Shown here: positions 10,552 to 20,773 of the stretch, piece after piece
Layout: the number at the start of each line of letters is the position of its first letter
Position numbering within the stretch: position 1 is the stretch's first letter
Source of the DNA: Amborella trichopoda
Lineage: Eukaryota > Streptophyta > Magnoliopsida > Amborellales > Amborellaceae
Direction of reading: 5' to 3'
Length of the DNA stretch: 64,000 nucleotides
NCBI RefSeq assembly: GCF_000471905.2
Contig: NW_006499364.1
Coordinates: forward strand, 7,346,028 to 7,410,027
The notes under the pieces: model-generated
What the model saw: only the letters and a program-made list of their open reading frames with translations
The model's database searches: none
What the model was told of the DNA's origin: nothing
Position numbers and translations under genes: made by a program

Positions 10552-11100
10552 TACTATCTCTTTAATGTAAAGTTGGGCCAACTCATCTAGGGTATAGGTG
10601 GTGCGAACCAGTAAGAAATGAGCGGCTTTAGTTAGTCGGTCCACAATGACCCAAATTATATCATGTCCCATACCTGATCTAGGCAGGCCAGACACAAACT
10701 CCATAGTTATGTGCTTCCACTTCCATTTTAACATGGGTAAGGGCTGTAACTACCCAACAGGTTTCTGATGGTCAGCCTTCAATTGCTGACAGGTCAAGCA
10801 CTTGGAAACAATTGTGCTACTTCTCTCTTCGCAAAAAGACCATTTTTAGATCCTGATATATTTTCATACTCCCTGGATGTACCGTGTAATAGGAGTGGTG
10901 TGCCTCTTTCAAGATAGCCATTTTCACATTCTCGTCATTAGGAACACATACCCGACCTTTAAACCTTAACATTTCATTATTGCCCATAGCGAAATCCTCC
11001 TTTCCTTTCAACTTCATTTCCTCAAGAATTTTTGTGAGTTGAGGATCTTCCTCTTGCGCCACTCGGATTTGCTGAAAGAGATGGGGCTCCACTCTTATAC
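10512..11100 (-). pseudogene. G1 integrase: H2C2 finger and partial core
   Basis: The N-terminal finger has HHSYYTVHPG followed by YQDLK (about 10860-10915), with LTCQQL-like residues near 10790. The core begins with the segment FVSGLPRS.MGHDIIWVIVD (first Asp) and reaches RLHGIPISIVSD (second Asp) before sense ends at the duplicated 28-bp tract. The DDE glutamate is absent. A stop lies between finger and core near 10750. Confidence 0.88.
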
Positions 11101-11560
11101 ATGAAATTGGGGTACAACTGGATGCCATTCTACTGTGTCCTTTAGTAATTTCATCTCTTGGACTATCATGTGAGCCACTAACACCACGGGCTTCCTACTT
11201 AAGGCGTCTGCCACGACGTTCATCTTACCCCGGTGGTAATTGATGGTACAATCATAATCATTTAGCAAGTTCATCCATCTTCTTTGCCTCATGCTCAATT
11301 CTTCCTGAGAGAATAAGTACTTAATGTTCTTTTGGTCAGTAAATACTTTAAATTGGGTCCCATACAGATAATAACTTCAAACTTTCAGGGCGAAGACCAC
11401 AATTGCTAATTCTAAATCTTGTATGGGATATTTTTGCTCATATGGCTTTAACTGTTTGGAGGCATAGGCTATGACCTTGCCCCGTTGCATCAACACACAT
11501 CCCAGCCCTTTCTGTGAGGAATCAATATAAACTACAAAATCTTCATTTTCTTCAAGCAAG
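11095..11560 (-). pseudogene. G1 RNase H domain
   Basis: The segment [17 protein letters not shown] contains the first catalytic Asp, and [15 protein letters not shown] the Glu. After a frame break near 11377 comes [15 protein letters not shown], and ADALSRK marks the domain end before integrase. These are standard Ty3/gypsy landmarks. Confidence 0.9.
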
Positions 11561-12420
11561 GTCAGTATCGAGGCCATGGTCAGTCTCATCCTTAGCTCTT
11601 GAAAATTTTTCCCATAAGCATCTGACCACACAAACTTTACTTCCTTCTGGGTTAGGCCGGATAGGGGAAGTGCTATTTTTGAAAAACCTTCTACAAATCT
11701 TTTGTAAGAACCCTCTAGTCCTAGAAAGCTGTGGACTTCTAACACATTTGTTGATCTTCTCCATTTAAGCACAGCCTTGATTTTAGAAAGGTCAACTGCA
11801 ACCCCATCCTTGGAAACAATATGCCCGAGGAAAGCCACGCTCGGGAGTCAAAATTCACTCTTACTTAATTTGGCATATAACTTCTCAGACTTTAAGGTCT
11901 GGAGGACCATTCTTAAATGTTGTTCATGCTCATTCATACCCTTTGAATACACCAAGATGTCATTGATAAAAGCCACTACAAAGTCATTTAAGAAGGGTCT
12001 AAAAACTCGGTTCATCAAATCCATAAAGATAGCTGGTGCGTTGGTTAATCCAAATGGCTTCACCAGGAATTCGTAATGACCATACCGGGTCCTAAAGGCG
12101 GTCTTAAGAACATCCTCTTCCTTAACTCGCGGCTGATGATAACTTGACTGGAGGTAAATTTTAGAAAATACTTGGGCCCCTTGAAGTTGGTCAAATAAGT
12201 CATCAATTCTGGGTAATGGGTACTTATTCTTTACCGTAACCTACTTCAGTTGTCTATAATCAATGCACAGTCTCAAAGACCCATCTTTCTTCTTAACAAA
12301 CAAAACCGGTGCGCCCCATGGTGATACACTAGGTCGGACGAACCCTTTATTCAACAATTCTTGCAATTGCTCTCTTAGTTCTTTTAACTCAGCTGGGGCC
12401 ATTCTTTAAGGGACTTTAGA
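11561..12420 (-). pseudogene. G1 reverse transcriptase with two catalytic Asp lost
   Basis: Entry is [10 protein letters not shown] (about 12405), then [16 protein letters not shown] and [13 protein letters not shown] stands where Asn-Lys-Val is usual. The motif normally S-K-I-D-L-R-S-G reads [11 protein letters not shown], so the first polymerase Asp is Tyr. The box normally F-I-D-D reads [12 protein letters not shown], so the second Asp is Asn (a G-to-A change). [11 protein letters not shown] and [11 protein letters not shown] are intact. With two of three metal-binding residues lost the domain could not polymerise even if translated. Confidence 0.92.
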
Positions 12421-13119
12421 GATAGGAGAAGTACCAGGGGCTACCTTTATTTTCAACTTGATCTTCCTATCTGGTGGCAGAGAGGTTAGTTCTTTAGGAA
12501 AAACCTCTGAATATTATCTCACCACCAGTATCTCTTCTAACTTAGACTGGACATCCCAGTTTTCTACTACGTAAGCCAAGTATCCCACACATCTTTTAGC
12601 CAATAGGCAGGAAGCCTAGAGGGCTGAGATGATGCGTAGAGGGGAAACATCTTTGATACCCATGAAACTCAATTCAGATTAGCCTGAGCATCTATAATTT
12701 ACAGTCTTATCATGGAAGTCCATGGTGGCATGATGGATGGACAACCAGTCCATGCCTAGGATAATGTCAAAGTCTTGGATGTCTAGGAGTATCAGGTCTA
12801 TAGGTAACATATGCCCCTCAATCACAACCCCACACTGTTTTTACATTATGTAAGTTTCTATTGACCCTCCCATAGGTGTGCATACTACCAAAGTCTAATC
12901 AAGTTGTGCAGGTTTAACATTCTGGTGGCATGCAAAATGTGGTGCAACAAATGAATGGGAAGATCCATGATCAATTAAAATTCTTGCTTCAATTCCACAC
13001 ACAGAAAGCGTATCAAGAATAACAGAGTTCGGTGCCTTAGCTTCTTGCACTGCCAGGGGGAATACCCGACCTTGAGTCTTCGATCGGTCCTCTGGTCCTT
13101 TGACTGGACAGTCCTTCAC
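12421..13119 (-). pseudogene. G1 aspartic protease and PR-RT linker
   Basis: The protease signature reads ARILIDHGSSHSFVA (about 12950), matching the family D-x-G-[AS]-[ST]-H-S-F. Further on, LPIDLILLDIQDFDIILG is recognisable (12720-12810). The linker to RT includes FPKELTSLPPDRKIKLKI and PGTSPISKVP. Several stops interrupt it, including one just before RMAPAE. Confidence 0.85.
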
Positions 13120-13950
13120 CAGATGGTCTGGTTTGCCACACCGAAAGCAGGCCCTGGTCTTTTTGAAGCACTCAGCTGCCGTATGATTACCCAGACCACA
13201 GTGAGGGCAGACTGGGTGCCGGTTGCGCCATACATCACTTGGAAAAGCCCTCTAGATCTTGACACTACCCTGATCATTCCTCATCTTCAACTCTCTCCTT
13301 GGAGGTGGTCGGGCTTTCCTCTTAAAATTCCGAGGCTGTGCAACACCCAATCTCTCTTCTCTCCTTGCTCGAAACTCTTCGTAATCCCTTTCTATATCAG
13401 GGCAAGATCCACCAATGGGAAGAAGGTCTTGAGATGGCCGAAATTATCAACCCCCTTATATCAGGCCGAAGGCCCCTCTCAAATTTACTAGCATTTCGCG
13501 CCTTTGAGTCAATAATATGCGGCTCATATATTACGAGCTCAGCAAATTTTGTCGCGTACTGCTCTACAAACATCTTTCCCTACTGCAGCTCTATAAATTC
13601 CACTTCTTTTTTTTCCCTTACAGAGTAAGAAAATACTTCTCATAAAGGGCTTCCAAAAAATTCTCTCAAGTGGTTACAATTCCTGACCTCTCCCACAACT
13701 ATTTTACTGAGCTCCATTAGTGCTCAACTTCTCCTTTAAGCATAAATGTACCCAGCCTCACCATCTGCTTGTCTATACAATTTAAAACTTCAAAGATCTT
13801 TTCTACCTGCCTTCTCCATCTCTCAGCCTTCTCTACTCCCCCATATGCCCCACAAAGTTTGGAGGTACCAACCTCCTGAATCTTTCTATCAAACTACTAT
13901 CACTCTGGTCTGGGGTAGGGGCAGACGGGGCCGGCATTGATTCTCTCGTC
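13050..13950 (-). pseudogene. G1 gag with two CCHC knuckles
   Basis: Two zinc knuckles lie at about 13105-13205: CPHCGLGNHTAAEC and CFRCGKPDHLVKDC, both complete. The N-terminal half at 13330-13950 is colinear with element B gag (26640-26020) but carries a stop near the first residues and frame breaks. The plus-strand ORFs over this stretch are shadows. Confidence 0.85.
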
Positions 13951-14141
13951 AATTGTGTCATAGCCCTTAAGGTTTTGAAAAGTTCACCGAAGGCCTTGTG
14001 TTGTCGTTAGTTAAACTCACATTGTTGGCACGAGTCCTCAGCATCTTCAACCTAAAATACAAGCACTCAGTTACTAGCCTATTAAAGAACTATTCTAAAG
14101 ACACTTCCAAAACATTTTACGCCAAGAATCCTATCATGACT

Positions 14142-14153
14142 GCTCTGATACCA
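14142..14153 (-). other. Primer binding site, initiator-Met tRNA type (G1)
   Basis: On the minus strand the sequence is exactly tggtatcagagc, a few bases inside the LTR end. It fixes the minus orientation. Confidence 0.92.
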
Positions 14154-15201
14154 TAAACTATCACAACCTTGCCCCCTGACCCCATACCGTACATGCCGGA
14201 GGGCAGCAGACTGCAGGACCGCAACATGAGGTGGCGAACGCCACTCAAGTGGGAGTGGCTCAACGCATAAAAATATGGAATCAAGAGCAAACCATGAAAT
14301 AAAACAAATCTAATCATTGGGACAGATAAAAGTCCAAAAGCATAGCCATTTCATTAACATCTAATATCTAAAAGTTTCTTACAATTTCTCTAAGGCACTA
14401 ATGGTCCAAAAATACAAGGTTAAATATAAACATCATAGTGGCTAACCACTAAATACAAACTATGAAAAGCTTCTGAAGGCAACTCCAAAAAACTTCAAGC
14501 TTCAACCAACCCAACACAGAACAACTACCTGCCTTCAGATCAGAGACTAACACTTTTCACTCTACAGTCATGGGAGTAAAATGGAATGAGCTAACATCCC
14601 AGTAAGCATATCTACACCATTGCATTCCAACTTTATAAACAGTGATAACAGTAAATAGTGCTCACTAATTTACAGAGGTATCAAGAAAATTTCCTCTATT
14701 ATGCCCTTTAACACATTCAGAATGAAAGGATAAACATAGTCCAATTATCAGGAACATACAGTGCATAAATCATAAATCATTTCATTTTTAGTAGACAATA
14801 AGATTAACAGTTCACAATTTATGCAGTGAAAACTAGAGAAGCCTACTCTTGAAATAGAAGTTCCATTGATCAGGTAAAGTCATTCCTATAGCATGAAACC
14901 TCTACCCACGTTCAGGAGGGAGGACAATGACAAGTGGGTGTCCCACTTCGTAATGTTCTCACACACACACACATCCCTAGCGTGCTTTAGTGTATTCGAT
15001 ATGCAGTGGCCTTGTAAGACACGACCCTCTCCTTATGCCCTTATGGCGAGAGAGCATTACACTACCATTGGGTGTACCAATGCATAGTACCCAAAACAAT
15101 TTGGAGGGTGCGACCCACCCTATTAAGTAGTTTCACTTCCCGACCCCATTTCTATCATTGGGGTCGAGGTACAGTCAAATCAGTAGCTGGTAGAGCAATA
15201 T

Positions 15202-15235
15202 CCAACCACCAATGGGTGACTCATTGCATGGTGAT
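15202..15235. other. Conserved LTR palindrome (G1)
   Basis: Plus strand caccaatgggtgactcattg, extended by ccaac on the left and catggtg on the right. It is one arm mismatch weaker than the other copies. Confidence 0.75.
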
Positions 15236-15329
15236 CAAAAGCACAGTTTCTCACAGTATAAACAATGTAACATTACCTACTTCTCCAAACGACGATGCCT
15301 CTCTTTAACTTCACACACAGCGCTACTCT

Positions 15330-15625
15330 TCACGCACGACGTTACACCAACGACGTTGCCCTTCTCCCTTTTTTTTACTGTCGGTGTTATCCTTCTCTAT
15401 CTCTTCGCAGCTGGCGCTGCTCTTTTCTCTCTCTTCACAATTGGCATTGCCCTTCTCTCTCTCTTCATAGTTGGCACTGCCCTTATCTCTCTCTTCACAG
15501 TCGACGCTACCCTTCTTTATCTCTCGGCAGCTGGCGCTGCCCTTCTCTCTCTCTTCACAATCGGCGCTGCCCTTCTCTCTCTCTTCACAATCGGCGCTGC
15601 CCTTCTCTCTCTCTTCACAGGTTCC
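15330..15625. repeat. U3 minisatellite, 30-bp unit (G1 LTR)
   Basis: The unit ccttctctctctcttcacaa plus tcggcgctgc repeats about nine times; the last two copies (15541-15570, 15571-15600) are identical. The 30-bp period keeps frames open on both strands, producing unreal ORFs of 100-172 residues. Only about 85 bp separate it from the LTR 5' end. Confidence 0.92.
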
Positions 15626-15744
15626 CTCCTTTTTCTGCCGCATGTGCTTCAATCCTATCAAACTCCTGCTGCTGTGTGTGCTTTTGTGGGCAGGAAATCG
15701 TGGTCCTTACAAATTTGGTATGGCAAATAGTGAGAGAGACAATG

Positions 15745-16140
15745 TTATGGGTAATTTGAAAGGAAAGAAATAGATGGACTTTTGAGGGAGAGAGTCTATC
15801 TATTGATAGATTACTCAGTAAAGTCAAATTATCTATTTGGTCATGGTTCTCGATTACTAAGGAAGGTTAGGGGATTTCACAACCAGAAGTTATGTTGAAT
15901 TTACCGAATCTGGTTTTTGTTGGGTAGAGTAAAGATGAGACCAGGAGTATTTGGGTGGCACCAAAGAGTGGGTTTTAAGTTAAATTTTGATAGGAGTTTT
16001 TTGGGTAATCCAAGTTTGGCGGGCATAAATGTGTTGCGTGATTGTTTTGGAGAGGTCATCTTCTCATATTCTGGCCCTATTGGTTTAGCTATGGCTAACC
16101 AATCAGAGTTATTGGCTTTGCTCCACATCCATCTTTAAGA
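15745..16140 (+). pseudogene. Non-LTR (L1-type) RNase H fragment
   Basis: Residues GWHQRVGFKLNFDRSFLGNP followed by SLAGINVLRDCFGEVIFSYS match the RNase H tail found after plant L1-type LINE reverse transcriptases (usually N-F-D-G-S then G-V-L-R-D). The Gly after Asp is Arg. SELLAL supplies the later acidic position. Upstream at 15780-15870, in another frame, SKVKLSIWSWFSITKE resembles the region just before that domain. The fragment is short, frameshifted and ends at a stop at 16138. Confidence 0.75.
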
Positions 16141-16565
16141 TGGATACTTTACACCTCTGGACCGCATATTATAAAAATGCCATCCAACCCACATGTAACA
16201 ATTTTCCTTTACAATTTTGGAGTATTTATACCTCATATTTATCGTGGCCAAGAATTATTGTCAACTTTCAAATGAAAAAAAACTAGAACCTAGAAGCCAC
16301 CAAGGATTAACAAATGAAGTGGAGAAGTAAGAAGAAAAGAGTTGAAACACTAGAAAAGAAACGAAACAAAAAGCTTACCTCCATTGATAAAAACCGGGAC
16401 ACGTATTTCTCTCCCTCAAATTACTTCTTTCTTTCTCTTTCTAATTGTCCTTCTAATTACTTCTTTCTTTCTCTTTCTCTCTGTAACTCTTCCTCAAATG
16501 CTCAGGTGAAAGCAAATGAAAGGGTAGTATCTCTTAATTTAAGTTCTAAAGAATTTAGGGTTTAC
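16141..16565. other. Intergenic, no recognisable feature
   Basis: AT-rich sequence with a pyrimidine-rich patch (ttacttctttctttctcttt, repeated at about 16421 and 16457). The ORF at 16314-16580 is Lys/Ser-rich low complexity and not supported. Confidence 0.6.
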
Positions 16566-16815
16566 ATGAAAGAAAATTAAAGACCCAATCAATGTACGAT
16601 TTAGGGTTTAGTTTAACAAGACGCATTGCTTTGGATTTTAGGATGCAAAATTTTCTTCTTGATTTGGATAATATTTGGACAAAAGCTTTATCATGAAAGA
16701 AAATTAAAGACCCAATCACTGTAGGATTTATGATTTAGTTTATCGTTAACTAGACCTTTTTGATCCGGGATTGTAGGATGTAATTTTTTCTTCTTAATTT
16801 GGATAAGATTTGCAC
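16566..16815. repeat. Tandem duplication, about 127 bp, two copies
   Basis: The phrase atgaaagaaaattaaagacc begins both copies (16566 and 16693), and both end in cttcttnatttggataa with colinear sequence between. Divergence is visible by eye. Confidence 0.8.
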
Positions 16816-17017
16816 AATTTTTGTTCGGTTTTTCACAAGATTATATGAGTACTTCAAACTTCAAAGAGAGAGAGTGCGTGTAATTATTTTCCACGCAAAA
16901 AAATGGGAGCCCAATTGTTCTTTCGATGTACATAAAAATATCGTATATTCTTGTGAAATTTCTAAAATCTACGTAAAAGAATTTTAGGAAATTCATGGAA
17001 AAACCCTATATAAATAT

Positions 17018-17235
17018 CCAAATTCTATAAAAAAAATATTTAGGCGTGTGTACTTCAAAAATAGGAGAATCTAATAAAAATATCAAAAAAATAATTTGCA
17101 AGAAATAAATTGAACAAAATACCCCTGAAAAGTTTTTGGGGTATTTTGATTAATTTTTTTTTAAATTTTTTTTATTAGGTGCGTCTTGATGAAAAGAATG
17201 GAAGCATAAAGTTGCAAGTTATTTGGATTTGTAGA
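17018..17235. mobile_element. Foldback MITE-like palindrome, copy 1 (degraded)
   Basis: The arms pair around about 17134: left ctaataaaaatatcaaaaaa and taaattgaacaaaatacccc, right ggggtattttgattaa and tttttattaggtgcgtcttg. Both ends show atccaaat on their own strand. Its inner part matches the larger palindrome at 18705-19166, so both belong to one foldback family. No ORF is inside. A second small palindrome (cagttcagattcaatctgaa) lies at about 17283-17310. Confidence 0.65.
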
Positions 17236-17357
17236 GAAAAAATTAAAATTCAAACATGAAATAATGTTGTAACTGTCAGATCAGTTCAGATTCAATCTGA
17301 ACAGTTGGGCTCATATGTTCATTTGAACTAGTGGGTTAATCCTAGCATTTTCCTTTA

Positions 17358-17380
17358 GATATATATATATATATATATAT
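17358..17380. repeat. (AT)n microsatellite
   Basis: An uninterrupted AT run follows gcattttcctttag. A wider AT-rich patch of TATA-type sequence covers about 17805-17920. Confidence 0.9.
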
Positions 17381-17910
17381 GGGATAATCTAAAGTTCACG
17401 ACTCTTCAAATTACATATATTAATGATATAATGAGTTGTGAAGGGTGTATATAGTAATTTTGTAGTTTGTTTTTTTTAAAAAGTTACTTTTGTAATCATT
17501 AAGTAAGGGGAAGTTTGTAAATATCACTACAAGACAATGAGTATCGTTATCATCTTCTTAAGGGGTCAAGCTGAAATTTTTACTAAAAGACAAGAGCGCT
17601 TTACAAATAAAGTTGCAAGACACTAACTTCCAAAATGCCATTTTACTTTTATAAAAATTTCAAATTTATTCTTGCTTAATGATTAATTTACCTATTAAAA
17701 TAAAATTTAAAGAAAAAATAATGATATTTTTGATAAATACACCCATCACAGCCCCTTCTAAAATTAACCTTTGTATTTTGAGAGGTTGTTAACTCTAGAC
17801 AGACCCTACAAATATATAATATAATATATTATATAATGTATTTTATATATTTTATTAATATATATTTGTATTATATATAACATATAATATAATATAAGAT
17901 GTTTATATAT
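17381..17910. other. AT-rich intergenic sequence
   Basis: No coding, RNA or repeat signal is seen apart from simple AT-rich tracts. Confidence 0.6.
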
Positions 17911-17914
17911 TATA

Positions 17915-18545
17915 TATCATCATTATCATCATTCTCGCCTTTTTCCAATTAATTGGGTTGACTGCATGAATTCTTATTCTCCATTATACTCTTTTAAAGG
18001 ACATATATTCAATGAGGTCATAAATCCCCATATCTTTTTAGACTTTTTCCAACTATATCTTTTTGGGTTTACCCCTTGACCTTTTTAGTCATTCCACTTG
18101 AACTAATTCGCACCTCCTAACAGATATTGTATTTTATCGGCACCACGTATGCCCAGCCCACCTAAGTCTACTCTCTCGTTTCATCACCAATTGGTGCCAC
18201 GCCTAAATTTTATTGAACAGATTCATTGTGAATTATATCCCTTCTTGTCTTACCACACATTCACCTCAACATCCTCATCTCGCGCTACACTTATTCTATG
18301 GGTATATTGTTTTTTGTTCGGCCAACATTTCGCCCCACAGAGCAAAGTTGGTCTCACCGTTGTCCTATGAAACTTGTCCTTAAGCCTCATTAGTATACTA
18401 CGATCACATAAAAGTCAAGTTGTACATCTCCATTTCACCCACCTAGCTCTAATTTTGTATACGACATCTTCCTCGATCTTTTCATTTCCCTTGATTCTCG
18501 ATCCAAGATATCGAAAGTGCGGTTGTTTTTGTACTTCATGACGGT
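17915..18545 (-). pseudogene. RTE-type LINE, 3' end of the reverse transcriptase ORF
   Basis: On the minus strand the residues HFRYLGSRIKG, DVVYKIRARWVKWRCTT, LLCDRSILMRLKDKFHRTTV and RPTLLCGAKCW are the well-known C-terminal block of plant RTE-like LINEs. Stops follow. The 3' end has the cue ttgggttgac next to tgcatgaattc (plus-strand reading), and an ATC-rich tail (catcattatcatcattctc, 17920-17938) resembling the short 3' microsatellite of RTE elements. It is 5'-truncated at about 18545. The plus-strand ORF at 18149-18370 is a shadow. Confidence 0.85.
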
Positions 18546-18549
18546 CAAT

Positions 18550-18700
18550 TTATATTATATTATATTATACATACATACATACATACATATATATATATAT
18601 TAATTATTTTATAAAATTCATTTGATATAATAAATATATTATTTATATTAATTATAATATAATATAAATAATAAATATATATAATATATAATATAAGGAA
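18550..18700. repeat. CATA/TA microsatellite and AT-rich tract
   Basis: A run of catacatacatacatac is followed by (TA)n at about 18569-18602 and a TATAAT-rich stretch up to the foldback element. Confidence 0.9.
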
Positions 18701-18704
18701 GATA

Positions 18705-19166
18705 CTGAAAAAAGTCTATAGGAGAAAATGAATAATGATTTCGCCTACGTTCATCACCATCCAAACGTCATCGTAAGGTCACAGTTATCTGGTAATGTTT
18801 TAATTTTTATTTTTTTACTAATCGAAATCATCTGAAATTTGAAGTGTGTATACATCTTAGTGAGACACATTTAATAAAAATATGAAAAAAATAATTTGTA
18901 AAATATAAATTGACCAAAATACCCCCAAATATTTACGGTTTTATTTTGGTCACTTTATATTTTGCGAGTTATTTTTTTCATATTTTTATTAGGTGCGCCT
19001 CATTAAGATCGACACACACTCCAAATTTCAAGTAATTTGGATTAGTAGAAAAAAAAATGAAAAATGAAACACTACCGGACAACTGTGACCATGCAATGAA
19101 GTTTGGATGGTGATGAGCGTAGACAAAATCACTGTTCATTTTCTCTTATAAACGTTGGGAAGAGTT
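18705..19166. mobile_element. Foldback MITE, copy 2: palindrome of about 460 bp
   Basis: Left arm blocks aagtctataggagaaaatga, ttcatcaccatccaaacgtc and ggtcacagttatctggtaat recur as reverse complements on the right (about 19150, 19110 and 19075), continuing through attaataaaaatatgaaaaa to a short centre at about 18930. Almost the whole element folds on itself. There is no ORF, so any mobility would need an enzyme supplied elsewhere. Flanks on both sides contain taatataag, a possible 9-bp target duplication of Mutator style, but the region is AT-rich and that reading is weak. Confidence 0.82.
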
Positions 19167-19169
19167 TTT

Positions 19170-20586
19170 TATAATATAATATAAGCTATTTATATATATT
19201 ATTTTAAGCAAACGACTGGCCATTTTATAATCGATCCCCCTCAAAGTGTCCTACGTAATTTGTCGTTTGTTTTTTAATGGAGGCCTTCTTTATTTAGTCC
19301 CACATCTACCAGGTAAGCGACGGTCTTGTGAGTTAGCCTATATAGAAGCCTACCACAAGAGTGGTGACTTCATAATCTATGCTGCCCCATGTGAATCGAG
19401 GGGGTGGGTCCGAGGTTAGTATTGGCCTCTAGTGCGTGCGCCTATCTCAGGGGTTCTTTGTAGTACCCTTCATACCTTAAAAAAAGAAGCTTCTCGCTCA
19501 TTTGAAATTTGAAAGGCTTTAAGTGACATGGTGTGGGACAATGAAGTTTAGAGCAAATAACACTAGGAACTATCATAATGTAAAGACAATTGTGTGAACA
19601 TGGCGACGCCCGGTTTCTCTAGTTAGAATTTTTCGAACTGGGTTCTTCCACAATGATTTTTCTCAAACCTTGCTTGAAGGAATGTTTCTTTCTTTCATAA
19701 ATTTGAAAATTTTGAAATGAAAAAACATGAGTCAACACATTTTTGGAGGATTTCAAAATGAACCATGACTAAGTCGGGTTTGGATCAAAACATTAATTTT
19801 TACTAAAAAAGCTATCATAGATAATTTATAATATAAAATATAAATTTATATATAAAAAGTAAGGGGTCGGGTCCGGCTCGACCCATCTCTATTCGGTACT
19901 GACTAGACCTTACCGGACCCTACTCTCAAGTCGCTCCTTCAGGTAAGACGACCTACATAAGAGTAATTTTTAATCCATTTTTTTTGAGATCTACTATGGA
20001 ATCACCATATGAGTATTCTTGTATTATTATTTTTGATGTTCACCATGGTTGAGATTCTCAACTCCGATCCAAGATCCATCTTTAAGATCAGTATTGGAGG
20101 GAGGGCTCATGTGGATAATTTAGGCAGCAAGCAGACTCAACTAAACATTACCCTATACATAGTCAATAATATATAGCATGGGATTTAGGTGAGTCAACAA
20201 ACTCATACTATGCAGGACCATCTCTAATCTATCTTAAAGATACTCTACGTTAAGATAATCCTGAATATGTAGAAAATAAATGCAAGTTTTAATATTTATA
20301 ATAGGATTTTTTTGTGGAAAATTACTGCATTATATTAATTTTAACCTGGTGAGTCACGAATGACTTTTCCTAAAACATAAAAGAAGCAACTGTGATTGTA
20401 TGGCTAATCACCATCAGATCCTTCAATTGGAGGGTAATGGAAATCGGGACATGCAATGATAGCATTTTTTGCGTGTCCCACTTTCCTTCATCATTGTCCA
20501 TATGTTGATGAGATGGTAATAGCTCATAGTCAAGGAATTGTCATGATTTATAAGGAACTATCATGATCATATGATATGGACCACCA
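19170..20586. other. Intergenic, mostly unassigned
   Basis: No domain or tandem array is recognised. Features noted: an snRNA-like upstream element and TATA pair at 19297-19348, and a small palindromic GC patch (ggtcgggtccggctcgaccc, about 19863-19882). Scattered ATs and short ORFs are not supported as genes. Confidence 0.55.
19297..19348 (+). promoter_or_regulatory. Possible snRNA-type promoter pair (USE-like plus TATA)
   Basis: The sequence tagtcccacatctacc matches most of the plant snRNA upstream element RTCCCACATCG. About 33 bp after it stands cctatatagaag. In plants that spacing is typical of Pol II snRNA genes and is shorter in Pol III ones. The DNA downstream does not read as U1, U2, U4, U5, U6, U3 or any RNA I can recognise. 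It may be a TE-borne copy or chance. Confidence 0.3.
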
Positions 20587-20772
20587 TGTTAATACCCATT
20601 TTTCAATATACCCTATCGTTGGTGTATATTGCCTATTTACTATCGTTGGTGTATATTGGTGATAAAATGTGTTATTCCTTTTTAATACATAGATAGTTCA
20701 ATTCCTAAATTTCTTTTAATGAAATTAGTCTATAGGTTGAAAAGGTCACATCCCAAAAATGGGTATTAACAC
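20587..20772. mobile_element. Small TIR element (MITE-like), 186 bp, 17-bp perfect TIRs
   Basis: The left end tgttaatacccattttt is the exact reverse complement of the right end aaaaatgggtattaaca. Inside, ctatcgttggtgtatattg occurs twice in tandem. No target duplication is clear, and the right TIR abuts the truncated Tat LTR E at 20774. The family is not identified. Confidence 0.65.
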
Positions 20773-20773
20773 G

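Larger units (their letters stand above)
10475..15711 (-). mobile_element. Element G1: Tekay-type Ty3/gypsy, 3'-truncated
   Basis: Reading right to left: 5' LTR (15711-14159), PBS (14153-14142), gag, PR, RT, RH, IN. The integrase stops after its second catalytic Asp, where the 28-bp repeat and the copia LTR begin, so the rest of IN, the chromodomain and the 3' LTR are missing. The domain order and sequence closely follow element C, which does retain the chromodomain, and this supports the Tekay assignment. Stops and lost catalytic residues make it dead. Confidence 0.9.
14159..15711 (-). mobile_element. G1 5' LTR, about 1.55 kb
   Basis: On the minus strand it opens TGTAAGGACCACG (15711 leftwards) and closes ...ggttgtgata before the PBS. 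It contains a 30-bp minisatellite near its start (15330-15625) and one copy of the LTR palindrome (15202-15235). Its end (caaccttgccccctgacccc on the plus strand) matches elements B, C and the scrap at 57663. It is about half the length of element A's LTR. Confidence 0.88.

Noticed and set aside
15212..15773. Overlapping ORFs of 100-172 residues on both strands
   Set aside because: By-product of the 30-bp repeat in the G1 LTR, open in several frames at once.
18149..18370. 73-residue plus-strand ORF
   Set aside because: Shadow of the minus-strand RTE LINE fragment.
19297..19470. Firm call of a U-snRNA or 7SL gene
   Set aside because: Promoter-like motifs are present, but the downstream sequence does not match any snRNA or 7SL sequence I can recall with confidence.
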